Source: Lathyrus oleraceus
Taxonomy: Eukaryota > Streptophyta > Magnoliopsida > Fabales > Fabaceae
Length of the DNA stretch: 64,000 bases
Reading direction: 5' to 3'
NCBI RefSeq assembly: GCF_024323335.1
Contig: NC_066579.1
Location: 359,104,665 to 359,168,664 of the forward strand
Shown here: positions 38,257 to 48,997 of the stretch, one piece after another
Layout: every line of letters starts with the position of its first letter
How positions within the stretch are numbered: the first letter of the stretch is position 1
The notes under the pieces: generated by a model
Databases searched by the model: none
Seen by the model: the letters and a program-made list of their open reading frames with translations, nothing else
What the model was told of the DNA's origin: nothing
Position numbers and translations under genes: made by a program

Positions 38257-40153
38257 TTTGTTTTGATGTGGTGAACTCATGAGCTCATTTGAGTGATATG
38301 GCACTTATACCTTGAATTGTAAATTTGTGGAAGAGTTTCACTGTTTGTCTGTTGGTTGTATGACTGAAATACTAACTGTTTAGTCTTTGTACAGGTACCT
38401 TAGTTGCTTGCTTTTTGCTCTTGCTTGAGCTTTGGATTATGGTTGATACACCACTTAGGTAGTTATCTTCTTACTTCATGTAGTCTGAAGTCCTGTCACC
38501 TTTTTGGCAGGCATTTTGCTGGCAAGTCCTCCTTCAGAGGCTCTGTTTGTGTTTGTTTACAATTGTGCCAAAGACCTCCAAGTGAGGCATGTGTTACTTG
38601 ATAAGTCCTCCAAGAGTAGAGGCAATTGACGGACAAAAGGGATTAGTAGCCAATCCCCTGTTATTCAGTGAGTCGTTCTTTATGCTCGCACTACGTGTTG
38701 ATGCTTCTGAACATGTACCCAAGATCTTTGTCCAGAGTCTGTCAAGTGGAATAGGATCCCACTTTCTGGATCCCCACGCTTTCTTTGTCATGAGCTCACC
38801 CTGGCCAGGGTTAAGAGCATGAGGTCTCATCCTCATTACCATTTTGATCAGCTTCACCCTAACGTTCAATGTTAGTGGTTAAGAGCTACAGATTACCCAT
38901 TACAGTTTGGCTTGTTTGTCGAGGTTGACATGACCCCTCTTGACTAAAGCCCACCCATTGTTTGAGCCTTTTGTATGTATATAGTGTGTGATGTTTGTTT
39001 ACTTGTGAACTTTTGATGTGTGTGCTTTTGAACTAGGAGTTTCCATTTGAGCTTAATTTGAGGATCATTATCATGTTCATCTAAGTGGAAGTTACAAGAT
39101 ACATTGAGGATCTCTTATGAGACTTGTTTGATTGCTTTTGCCTTGTGCTTGCTTATTCCAAAGGATGGGATCTACTTGGATCATCTATATGATCTCAAGA
39201 GAGGAACTCCTAGTATGGTTTCATTTCTTATCCCCCCACCTTTTTGTTCTCTTTAGGACTTAACCTTCTTCATCTCTCCACCCTAACCCAAGCCAAAACA
39301 CTTTTTGTGCAAACATCTGACTATTGTTTTCAACATTAGAAACCTAAGTCTTATGCTTTTGATTTTCAAACTTTCTTTTCATAAACACTCATTTTGAATT
39401 GAATCTTTAAGTCAACCTTGACCGTTTTTGTATATACTTCTAATTGGTAAATATAACCCATTCAAATGTGCTTTTTGTGGTTTCAATGATCACTTCTTAA
39501 TCAAATTTTTTTCATAACCTTTAGCTATTAGGTTTGAGTTATCTTTGTGGTAGATGTAATACTCACCTTTATCCTTAGTGATGGACAATGAGTCTTCCAT
39601 GCTTATTATAGGGTTAACCCCTCACTAGCATGTTGAAGCTATCCTTACATGGTGGATTTGTGGTTTTAGGTTGAATTTTCTCCCTTTGATAACAAAAGAC
39701 CTTAAGGCTTTTGGACCAATCAATCCACTCATTTGTTTTGAGATTTTTACCCCGAACTACGAGGTTTTGATCCTAATCTTTTTATAAGAGGGTACGTAGG
39801 CAATGGGTTTATCCATCCAAACACAAAATGTAAATAACTTGTATATTCTTTTCTCATCTCTTCAATCATGTTTGCACAAATAAAATTTTCACAAAACAAT
39901 AACCTTCACAAGCATGAAAAGGGCTCCCTAGGAGTACCTAGGATGTTTTGGGTGTCTAACACCTTCCCATTGCATAACCAAACCCCTTACCCAGATCTCT
40001 GTTTCTTTTACTAGTTTCTTTTTAAAACTTTTAGGTTTTTGTTCGCTTTCTAACCATTCCTTTGGATAAATAGAAGTGCGGTGGCGACTCGATTTTGTAT
40101 GATTTACCTTGGATTTAGTCAATATCTCCAATGGTAATGAATACACCGCTACA
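38257..40153 (+). mobile_element. Element C 3' LTR, segment 3 of 3
   Basis: Continues the C LTR after element B; TTTGTTTTGATGTGGTGAAC onward aligns with the reverse complement of A's LTR near 5850. Toward the end it has the CTACG/CGTAG hairpin (39753-39801), the box GGGTGTCTAACACCTTCCC (39949-39967) and a partial PBS copy TGGCGACTC (40082-40090). The LTR terminus is CACCGCTACA at 40153. No genes. Confidence 0.85.
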
Positions 40154-40158
40154 TGATG

Positions 40159-42833
40159 AATGGATCAGTCCGGCCAAGGTCGCCTGAGAAGACGACCGGC
40201 GCTTTGCTCCGGCAATGATGTGGCACGGTCCCGAGCCATCAGATTGGTTCAAATTGTTTTAATCAGGGACGTTGCTTGTAATGACCAAGTGCGTGGCGCG
40301 CTGACTAGCGTGTACCATGGAACGCGCGTTTCTCACCACTTGATCTGCCATCTCAATAATGAGGCAGATTAAGTGGTCCACGTTTTTTTGATTTTTGATT
40401 TTAATTTTTATTCCTTTGATTTTCATTAATTCATATTAATTTTAATATTGATCCAAAAAATATGAGAGTTTCACCAAAAAAATTCAAATATTTTCCCCTT
40501 TCATATTCTGAATTAAAATTATTTTTTGGATCATTATTAATATTTTTCATGATTTAATTGATTTTTCATTTATTTTTAATTGTTTAAAAATACTTTTAAG
40601 TCCTTAAAAATTCTGAATTTTTTTCTCCAAGGTCTTTTGACCTTATTTGACCTATGATAAATCTCATGACCATTTATTTGGTGTTTTGATGAGGTTTTAG
40701 AAATTTGACAAACCATATTTAATTTAAATGTATTGATTTAGTATTTTTAATTGGAATAAATGCCAAATAATTTTGTTGACCAATTGTGATGACTTGTTGG
40801 TGTTTGACTCTTGTTGTTGGGCCTTGGTCAATGTTGATTTGACTTTGTCAAATTAATATCATTAGATTTAGGGGATTAATGGAATGTACATTCCATCTCC
40901 CAAAATGAATGGATGATATTAATTTGGTAAAAGTCCTCCTTTGACCAATTTGAGTTTTCATCTATTCTTCTACCTCTTCATCTCATTCCCCTTCTTTATG
41001 CATTCATCTCATTTGGTCTATGATCTCTCAAAGTTCTAAAGCTAGTTGATTGAAAAATTAACATGAGTATGGATGAGATTAGGCCACACCTTTTGCATAT
41101 TCTTTTTGTGTGTGGTATGCTTCATGAGCATAGTTCATAATACTATGTCTCTAACATGCATTAACACCAAAATTCTATTGCCCAGCCTCAAATAGTTGTG
41201 ACTTCTACATAAGTCCAATTACGATTGCTTAACATAACGCTAAATTTGTGACATAAAAGGCATATCATTCTAGTTAGTGATATTGTAAGTCTCCCCTCTT
41301 TCATGGTATTGTGTGGAAACTTGGCCTTTTTCCCTTCCTTTGGAAGATGTCTTGGTTCAAGGATCCATGCTTGTGATAAGTGGTTTGAGTGTTCTCCAAA
41401 GAATGTCTAAGAATGAAAAGCAAAAACAAAACAATACTAACTTCTAACCTATTAACTACCAACTTTTAATTTCAAGTCCTTTACTTTAATGTCATTTAAT
41501 TCTAGCTTTTATACATTTTCCATTGTTCATATCATTCTAATTGTTTATGTTAATGAAATTTTCACTTTGTCCATTTGGACCATATTGTGTGATATATTTT
41601 ATTTGTGAATACTTTGTTTGTTTGTGTGGTCTTTGAACATTAATGTACATAATAACAACAAAAACCCTAAAAAACTTTTGTGTGGACTATTGGCTTAATC
41701 TTGGACAAATGGACTTAGAATTTAGGCAACATTCCTATGCTAAAGGACTTGGCCAATGCCAACTTATAGAGAAACCAAGTGCTTGCAAGTTAAAACTTCA
41801 TATGATACATCATTCAAGATCTCTCTAAGTTCATCTGCAACATGATTATTGTGAAGCTGTTATTTTGAACCTGTGACTTGTGAAATTCATCTATTACATG
41901 GGCTACCTTGAAGAAGATCATGGAATGGATAAGCTTGGATGTGGCCATCTTTATTTGACGCCTTGCTCTTCAAGATTGATATAATTGTGCATTTGTGTGT
42001 TGCTTGATTCTAAAAAGTCCAAGGGAATTTTGGGTTTCTATTGACATTCTTGTCTATTGGATTGCTACCCACTTGGTCAGATCTTTTCACCTCTAAACTT
42101 TTAATTTTGTACATAGGTTTAATCTCTTCATCTTCTTCCCATTTCTTTAATTTTAAAATATCTCCCTCCTTTTTCAAAACCTTCTTTGATTGAACTTATT
42201 TTGTTCTAAACTTTGACCATTTTTGCAAAAAAGATAGAAACTTTGGCCTTATGCCATTGCATTTTCAAACTTCTTTTCTAAATCAAACTTATAAATAGAC
42301 TTAACTATACTTGATTTAAACTTTCAAAAAGCCAAAAAGAACTAACTCATTCAAACCATTTTTAGGCCTATGTGCCTTTCAAACTTAAGTTTTTTTTAAA
42401 AGCAATGCATCCACTTTGAAATTTGTATCACGAACTACGAGGTTTTGATCCCTCATTTTTATGTTGGTACGTAGGCACAAGACCGAAGGTCTTGCCAAAC
42501 ACAAAAATATAATTAATGAATTCTTTTCTCACCCCCCCCCCCCTCATTCTATTTGTTTGTAAGCATCACTTTGTACAAAATACATATGCACACAAAAAGG
42601 GCTCCCTAGAAGTACCTAGGACACTTTGGGTGCTAACACCTTCCCTTTGTGTAACCAACCCCCTTACCTATAATCTCTGACATTTTATTAGTTTTGATTT
42701 GAAAACTTCTTACTTTTGGGTTTTGTTCATACTTTTTCCCTTTTCCCTTGGAAACAATAAAAGCGCGGTGGCGACTCTTGTTATTTGATCTCTAGCTAAT
42801 CCATAGCTTGATGATCATGAATTTACCGCTACA
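40159..42833 (+). mobile_element. Element D 5' LTR, 3' portion
   Basis: 2.7 kb of LTR lacking its 5' end. The start (GCCTGAGAAGACGACCGGCG) corresponds to the GTAGAAGACGACCGGAG region inside the C LTR at about 3509. The end carries the hairpin (42431-42476), the box GGGTGCTAACACCTTCCC (42628-42645), a partial PBS copy TGGCGACTCT (42769-42778) and terminus TTACCGCTACA. A run of C at about 42533-42542 is probably a slippage tract. No genes. Confidence 0.8.
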
Positions 42834-42842
42834 GAAATTAAA

Positions 42843-42860
42843 TGGCGACTCTGCTGGGGA
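42843..42860 (+). other. Primer binding site of element D
   Basis: TGGCGACTCTGCTGGGGA, nine bases after the LTR terminus CTACA, against two bases in A, B and E. Confidence 0.88.
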
Positions 42861-43703
42861 GTAGTCTCCAATGGGTTTAGCCTACTTTTTGTGTGTATAT
42901 ATTTGTATATATGTGATGTTTGTATATATGTATGTGTGATATAATCTGCTTGTTGTGCTTGGTGATCTCTGAGTGGTAAGACAAGTTCTAACCCGAACTT
43001 GAGTGAAATTAAGATATGAGGATGGTATAGTCATGTTCGACTTGTGTGAAGTAGTCCTTAATAAGTTGGCTTGAGATCCATCCGCTCAGTGGAGACTCTT
43101 TTAGATTTGGAAATGTCACACAAGTATTTGTGGTTAGGCATTACTATCTCTAATTTGGGCCTGAGAAGCTGAGAACCGTAGAACATTTACCCCCTCTTGG
43201 CCTATTTAGGACGTAGTGTGGAAACTGTTCGAGTGTAGACTTGATAACAGTTGTTACGCGATACTACACTCAGACAAGTTTCTCTTGAGAATATTATGGG
43301 TCGATGGGTCATTCATCTTAACCTGTAATATCCGATAGATGGTATTAAGATTCTGGGAACTTTTTAGAACATGATCTACAGGTTATTTATCCTTAGCTCA
43401 CTCCTTTGGGATGGTTCTTACCCAGACTCCATGCTCATGACTTACAACAAACCCTTGATTCTTGGTTGATCCAATCAAGTCTTGTCAATATCAATGGAAC
43501 TTGGGTGTTGATAAGGTGTAAACCATAATCCAGCAAAATGGATGATTGATCTTGACAATGACTTGATTCATCCTTGAACTTTGTTTGCCTTGTTTGCGAT
43601 CCCTTATTTGTGATTGTTGTATTCATGCATTCATGCGCATCATAACATTCATCACACGAAAATTTCAAGGAACTCAAGTATCATTTGCAAATATTTTCAA
43701 ACC
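42861..43703 (+). other. 5' leader of element D
   Basis: About 840 bp of untranslated leader. Shares short stretches with the leader of element E, such as CTGGGAAC and GATACTACACTCAGACAAG against CACACCCAGACGAGGTTTCT. No supported gene. Confidence 0.65.
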
Positions 43704-45206
43704 ATGGACTGTGGACGAAGGAACACTAAGAAGTACAGTTTCAGATGTCCAGAGTTGAAAGAGTTAAGGAAGCTAGCATATTTTGTATTAGATCCATTAG
43801 ACTTCAAACAACGTCATGGGGAGCTTTTGTCCATCTTGTCTGCCGATGTGGTTGAAGGACTCTTGAGTGTACCAGTGTAGTTCTATGATCCTCTCTACCG
43901 TTGTTTCACTTTTCCAAATTTTCAGCTTGTGCCTACCTTGGAGGAGTATTCTCATCTTTTGGGGATACCTGTCTCTAGTAGAGTGCCTTTTAGTGGATTG
44001 GAGGAGATTCCCCGATCTAATCTTATTGCTGAAGCTCTTCACTTGAAGAAGTCTGAGATAGAGGATCGTTGGGCGAAGAAAGGAGGATTATTTGGGTTGC
44101 CATATGATTTCCTCATCAAGGAAGCTACTGCTTTTGCTCAAGCTGGTAGTGTGGATGTTTTTGAAGCTATCTTTGTGTTGCTCATCTATGGATTAGCTTT
44201 GTTCCCTAACATTGACGGTTTTGTTGATGTTAATGCCATTAGACTTTTCTTGATTAGGAATCATGTGCCTACTTTGTTGGGTGATATGTATTTCTCTTTG
44301 CATCTAAGGAATTCTAAGGGTGGTGGAACGATTATCTGTTGTATCCCTCTTCTGTACAAAAGGTTTATTTCGCACTTGCCTCAGACGCCTGCTTTTATGA
44401 AGACCAAATAATGTCTACGGTGGTCTCAGAGACTTATGTCTCTCACTAATGATGATATAGTTTTGTACGATCCTTCGTTGAGCAGTTTGGAGATTATTGA
44501 TAGTTGTGGTGAATTCTCTAATGTGCCTCTCATTGGTACATAAGGAGGAATTAACTATAACCCTACTTTGGCTCGTCGTCAACTTGGGTTCCCCTTGAGA
44601 GAGAAACCTAATAACACTTTGTTAGAAGGTCTTTTCTATCAAGCGGGTAAAGATCCCCAACATTTGAAGCAGAAGATTATGCATGCTTCGCATAATGTGC
44701 ATAGGAAAGGAAGATCCGAGCTTGGTCCGTGCAATTGTGTAGCTTTGGAAGCTTACACTCTTTGGGTGAAGAAGAGAGATTTGGAGTTGAAGATGCCTTA
44801 TCCTTGTGAAAGACCTATGTCTATGGTTGTGGTTGAGCCATTAACTCTCCCTAACCAGGATGTAGAGGAGTTGGAAGACGCGCTTGTCAAGATGAAACAA
44901 GAGAAGGATATATGGGAAGAGTGTTTCTGTGCTTTGAGCAAGAAGCATGAAGAGTTGCGGTTGGAGTCTAAGGACAAAGACGCACTTATTAAGCTACTTG
45001 AAGACCGAGTGACGAAGAGACAGAGAGAGCCAGAGGTTTCACCTTCTAGCATGCCTCGGCCTTCCGTTGCTTGAAAGAAGATTGTTGACCAGCTTGTTCC
45101 CGAGAATACTCAGATGAAGGCTTCTTTTGAGATTGAGATCCATCGCATTCAAAGGAAGTACGCGCCTACAGCCAGATCTTCTGACATTGTTGTTAGGGAT
45201 CCTTAG
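43704..45206 (+). pseudogene. Element D ORF1 pseudogene (Ogre ORF1 protein)
   Basis: One frame from ATG 43704 (context ACCATGG) to TAG at 45204, broken by TAG 43878, TAA 44409, TAA 44541 and TGA 45072. It matches ORF1 of A and E along its length: FYDPLYRCFTFPNFQLVPTL, YGLALFPN..GFVDVNAIRLF, VPTLLGDMY, CGEFSNVPLIG, GGINYNPTLA, and a C-terminal coiled coil (about 44870-45050). The stop at 43878 replaces a CAG glutamine in the aligned A and E genes. Function is unknown; probably the DUF7745 group. Dead copy. Confidence 0.88.
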
Positions 45207-45430
45207 GATGACTAGTCTTCTTTTCTCTTGTATTTTTCATTTGGTTTCTGAAATTGTACTCAGTGTAATCCTTCCAATTTATATAAATAAAAAGAGATTT
45301 TTGGTCATATCAAATTGTTGCAATTGCTATTTAAATATATATATTTGGAAATGATATAGTAAGTTCCCTAAAAAATAAACAATCAAGCATTGCATCTCAT
45401 ACATCATTTGCATAAGCAGGTTTTCTCCAG
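45207..45430 (+). other. Spacer between ORF1 and gag in element D
   Basis: About 220 bp, AT-rich, non-coding. The ORF1-gag spacer of E also contains a CATTTGCAT-like stretch and a CAGG(T) just before gag. Confidence 0.5.
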
Positions 45431-46044
45431 ATGTCCGATTGGTGTTTCTTTTGTGCTTCAGCCAAGCTGACTCACCGGTACAATACCCGAGCCAATCATC
45501 TAAGAATCATGGAGCACCTAGAGCAAGAGAACAGAGAGCTGAAGGACGAGATCGCCCGCCTGACTGCCATGATGGAGTCAGTTCTTGCCGCTCAGAGTCA
45601 ATCTTTTCCAACGTCTGCAACTCCTCCTGCGAGGACTGTTATTTCAGAGGTAGCTACCTCTACCGTGCCTGCTGCTGCTGCCCATTTCGCGTCAATTATG
45701 CCTGTCGGATTCCCGTGAGGAATGTCATCCAACTTTGTGCCTGAAGGCTTTGCGCCTACCTTTGCTTTCATGTCGGCATCTAGCCCGGTCATGCCCGTGC
45801 CACCTCCCGTTGTGCATACTTTGCCTCACGTAGAGGATAACATTTATCACTTCGAGCTGTCTAAGGGTCCAGATGTTTATGAGAAGATGGATGAAATGAA
45901 AGATCAGTTTCTTGAGTTGCGCAAGGAATTGAAGACGCTGAGAGGTAAAGATCTGTTTGGGAAGAGTGCAGTCGAGTTGTGTTTAGTGCCCAACGTTAAG
46001 ATCCCGGTGAAGTTCAAAGTGCCTGACTTTTAAAAGTATAAGGG
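45431..46044 (+). pseudogene. gag: Element D gag, N-terminal part, split by element E
   Basis: From ATG 45431 the product begins with a short segment ending THRYNTR, then a coiled coil (MEHLEQENRELKDEIARL), a proline-rich linker and a second short coil (MDEMKDQFLELRKELKTL), reaching the first strand of the capsid domain (VPNVKIPVKFKVPDF). In-frame TGA at 45716 and TAA at 46031 break it. The frame continues exactly across element E: the codon split at 46043-46044 is completed at 62414. Confidence 0.88.
46040..46044. repeat. Target site duplication, left copy, element E (AAGGG)
   Basis: Precedes the LTR terminus TGTAACACCCC; the second copy is at 62409-62413. Confidence 0.95.
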
Positions 46045-46304
46045 TGTAACACCCCAAAATTTGACCTCCTCATTCATGCACTCACTTTTTAGGTCATTTA
46101 GCATTTCATATCACATTGCATCATGTCAATCAGAATTAGCTCCAAGAAGCTCGGACATCATCCAGGACACTTTGTGGGTTCTACTTAGACGATCAGTCAA
46201 CACAAGGAAAAGACTTGAGGTACTACCAACAGGGCCAAATGGGGCCTATTCACCATGCAAATTGCCAAGCTTGAAGAAGCAAGAATCTGCTGCTGAGATG
46301 TCAT

Positions 46305-46385
46305 GCTCGCTAGGCGAGCAGATGCTTCGCCTAGCGAAGATCACTGTCATGCTCGCTAGGCGAGCAGATCCTTCGCTAGGCGAAG
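46305..46385 (+). promoter_or_regulatory. Four inverted repeats upstream of the TATA box in element E LTR
   Basis: GCTCGC-TAG-GCGAGC at 46305-46319 and 46351-46365, and CTTCGC-CTA-GCGAAG / CTTCGC-TAG-GCGAAG at 46325-46339 and 46371-46385. The order is a 46-bp unit repeated twice, 80-160 bp upstream of the TATA box. Likely binding sites for a dimeric factor or DNA hairpins; the function is inferred. In the 3' LTR (60629-60709) one of the four has a C to T change. Confidence 0.6.
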
Positions 46386-46466
46386 GGCGCGCACTTCAGA
46401 AAATATCAGAAAGATTTTGGGCTTGAGTTGTCCTCATTCTAAGCCCACAAGTCCACGGAAATCAGC

Positions 46467-46474
46467 TATAAATA
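46467..46474 (+). promoter_or_regulatory. Putative TATA box, element E 5' LTR
   Basis: TATAAATA within AGCTATAAATATGAGAG; conserved in the 3' LTR at 60791. It is about 420 bp into the LTR, giving a long transcribed R-U5 part. Confidence 0.7.
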
Positions 46475-47602
46475 TGAGAGTTTCAGTAGAGGATTACAGA
46501 TTTGGAGACACTTGGAGACACTTGGAGTTTCACTGGGAGTTTCACCGAAGAAAGGTCTTGAGAGAAAGAGTCCTAGGAATTACTCTGCAGCAATCTTCAG
46601 GCAGCTCTGAGAAGTTCACTCCGATTCACACGCTTTTCTGCCTCCGCCTCACGCAAACCCTAACAGAGCTTCGCAAATCCAGCCGCGCCGTTCAATCGAT
46701 TTCTCATCAGGTATGCCTTTGTTCCTATTACTCTATGCGTTGAATTTGAATACTATGAATGCATGAGGTAACATCAGGTTTTGCACACGGGTTTATGTTT
46801 GCGTATGAATATGTGAATAGTGTCTTGAATGTTTAATAATTTCGTTTCCGAAATGAATGCCATAGGGTTTGGAATCCTTAAAATCGTACTGTTATCGATG
46901 AGAAATTCAAAACCCGCAGGCGCTCGCTAGCCGCTTCGCTAGGCGAGCACGCAGCGAAGCTTCGCTAAGCTTTCGCTAGGCGATGCAGTAGCGAACGCGA
47001 CAGTTTTCGTTTTTTCTTTGTTCTGTTTGTTCTAACCTATCTTGTGTTGCCATGGCATTGTTTTCCCTGGATTTCATCTTGTTTGTCTAACCTTTTTGTC
47101 AAGTTTTTGTGAGGACTCACACACTCTTGCAGGGATACCATTCGGAGGTTTATTCTGATTACTCGTATTGACTGATTTTCTTTGATGGTCTAGCTGGAGA
47201 GATTTCAGGGTTGCTTATCCCTTTAATTACTGTAACTTCGGATCTTTATCCGTGTGGTAATTTTTTCCCTTTCTCGTACTTTATCGCTTTCTTAGGAGGC
47301 AATGTTTGAGCCCCTTGGTGGCATTTTACTTTAAGATACATGTTTTGTGTGGTGTGATCGTTTCCCCATGGGACACGAGGCTTCGGATAGTCTCCCGTTT
47401 GCATGCCAATTAAGGTAGCACTGTTCCTTCGCCTAGGACTTCCTTTTTGCATGCGCGTTCCTACAACGCGAACAAACCCTAAAACCCAAAGCAACATGTT
47501 ATCTCCTTCTACTACAGGTGAGTAAGTCTCCAAAGGTCGAGCATCCGGTAGATTGCGTAGTAACGTTGTTCGTCCAAAACCCAATCCATAACCCTGTAGT
47601 TA

Positions 47603-47750
47603 GCCGAACTACGACTTGCTCTGATTCTCATTCCAGATGAGATACATAGGCATAAGACGCGATGTCTTAGTGAGCACACATCCCCCCAACCCATAGGTCA
47701 GCCGAGCTACGAAGACTCTGATTCTCATATTCAGATGAGATACGTATGCA
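47603..47750 (+). ncRNA. Two CTACG/CGTAG stem-loop units in element E U5-side region
   Basis: Each unit has ACTACG or GCTACG, then CTCTGATTCTCAT, a short loop, AGATGAGATACGTA or its variant, then GG or TG and CA. TCTCAT pairs with ATGAGA, and CTACG with CGTAG (the first unit has ACATAG here but ACGTAG in the 3' LTR at about 61967-61972). Found in all five elements, so probably a cis-acting RNA structure. Confidence 0.6.
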
Positions 47751-48086
47751 GTGGATGCGACATCCGCGCGAGTCATTTTCCCCTAACCTTTTTCTAGTTT
47801 TTAGTAAACAGCACAAGATAAACTCACACCCTTTAGACAAGAACTACAAAAGTGGATCCCGTAGAGTACTACGGATGCGTAGGGGTGCTAATACCTTCCC
47901 TTCGCATGACCGACTCCCGAACCCAAGATTTGGTTGCGAGACCCCGTCTTGTCCTTTCCTTTTTCAGGTTTACTTCGAGCGTTTCCTTTCCCTCCTTTGG
48001 GATGAATAACGCACGGTGGCGACTCTTCTGTCATTTTCTTTTGCCGGTTGTTTTTTTGCACACTGTATTTTTCAGGTTGCGACAGC

Positions 48087-48104
48087 TGGCGACTCTGCTG
48101 GGGA
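48087..48104 (+). other. Primer binding site of element E
   Basis: TGGCGACTCTGCTGGGGA, two bases after the LTR end. Confidence 0.93.
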
Positions 48105-48997
48105 TAGAAGTTGACCTCTTGCTGGTCCATCTTCCCTAAGCGAGTCCCTCCTAGCTTTTGTGATTTCTTGTTCATTGGGTGTTCATGCTTTTGTACATTT
48201 ATTTACTCACTTGCTTGCATTCATCTGTTGTATCTGTTGGAGCTGTTGTTTGTTTGTTTGTTGGGATGGGATGTTCTACGAGAGATAAGCCCATTACCCA
48301 GGCTTGAGTGTACACACAGGTTTTAGAATGGATAATCATGAGGCTTGCGTGGCATGTTGCTACGTTAAGTCGTTCGTGAAGAACCACACCCAGACGAGGT
48401 TTCTTTTGGATATATTATGTCCTACGGATGTTCCGTAATGACATAATGTTCCTCTAGAAATCGTCGACTCTGGTGACCATTTCCCGAGAACTCAGTCGAG
48501 GCCTCTCCTCCGAGACGTGATTATGTTAGCTCTGGTGGGTGCATTCTCGCTGATCAATCCGAGGACCCCGAGACTGGGAACTTGCTTTAGGATGTCCTGT
48601 TGAGGGGAGTCAGTGGAGGTCTTTCATCTCGTAAATAATGCCAAACCTTCAGTGGTAAACGTATTATTCGCGACTGAAGGGCTGAAGTTGACGAACTTCT
48701 GTTCTTAGAACCTACCAGTGAGGGGCGGGCTAAATTCAGGAAACCTTAACCTCCAACCAACCCGGTTTTCTGGAGCAGAGCTTTGATCTTGTTTTATATT
48801 CCTCAGTGGTTTTCTCTTTAGACAGTGCAACCTGACAGATGTTCAAGCAGATACAGCAATCCTGATTGACATGCCACTGCATTGCATTCACATCATCACA
48901 TCATTTGCATTCATATCATTTAACACATGTTTATCCATTTCAAGGGGGTTTACATCTTCTTCTTGATTCCAGTCGGAGTTTTTTTGGTTCTCTTAAG
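48105..48997 (+). other. 5' leader of element E
   Basis: About 890 bp of untranslated leader between PBS and ORF1 with several short upstream ATGs. No conserved reading frame in common with the leader of D. Probably carries packaging signals, by analogy with other retroelements. Confidence 0.6.

Larger units (their letters stand above)
40154..46044 (+). mobile_element. Element D: Ogre-like retrotransposon, 5' part (continues at 62409)
   Basis: The oldest frame in the window. The 3' part of its 5' LTR (from 40159, after the presumed C target duplication TGATG), PBS, leader, a multiply broken ORF1 and the start of gag are here. Element E cut it at 46044. The same gag reading frame resumes at 62414 after the AAGGG duplication. 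The 5' end of the LTR would lie upstream of element C, outside the window. Nesting of C in D's LTR is inferred from the homology of 40160-40400 to the interior of the C and A LTRs. Confidence 0.8.
46045..48084 (+). mobile_element. Element E 5' LTR (2040 bp)
   Basis: TGTAACACCCC to GTTGCGACA. Contains the inverted repeat quartet (46305-46385), a TATA box (46467-46474), a second cluster of CGCTAGGCGA motifs downstream of it (46921-46995), two CTACG/CGTAG hairpins (about 47603-47655 and 47701-47750), the box GGTGCTAATACCTTCCC (47884-47900) and the partial PBS copy TGGCGACTCT (48017-48026). No genes. Confidence 0.96.

Noticed and set aside
40154..42833. Possible host gene or intergenic DNA between elements C and D
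   Set aside because: The start is homologous to the inside of the C and A LTRs, and the end has the U5 hairpin, the conserved box, the partial PBS copy and a PBS, so it is LTR of D.
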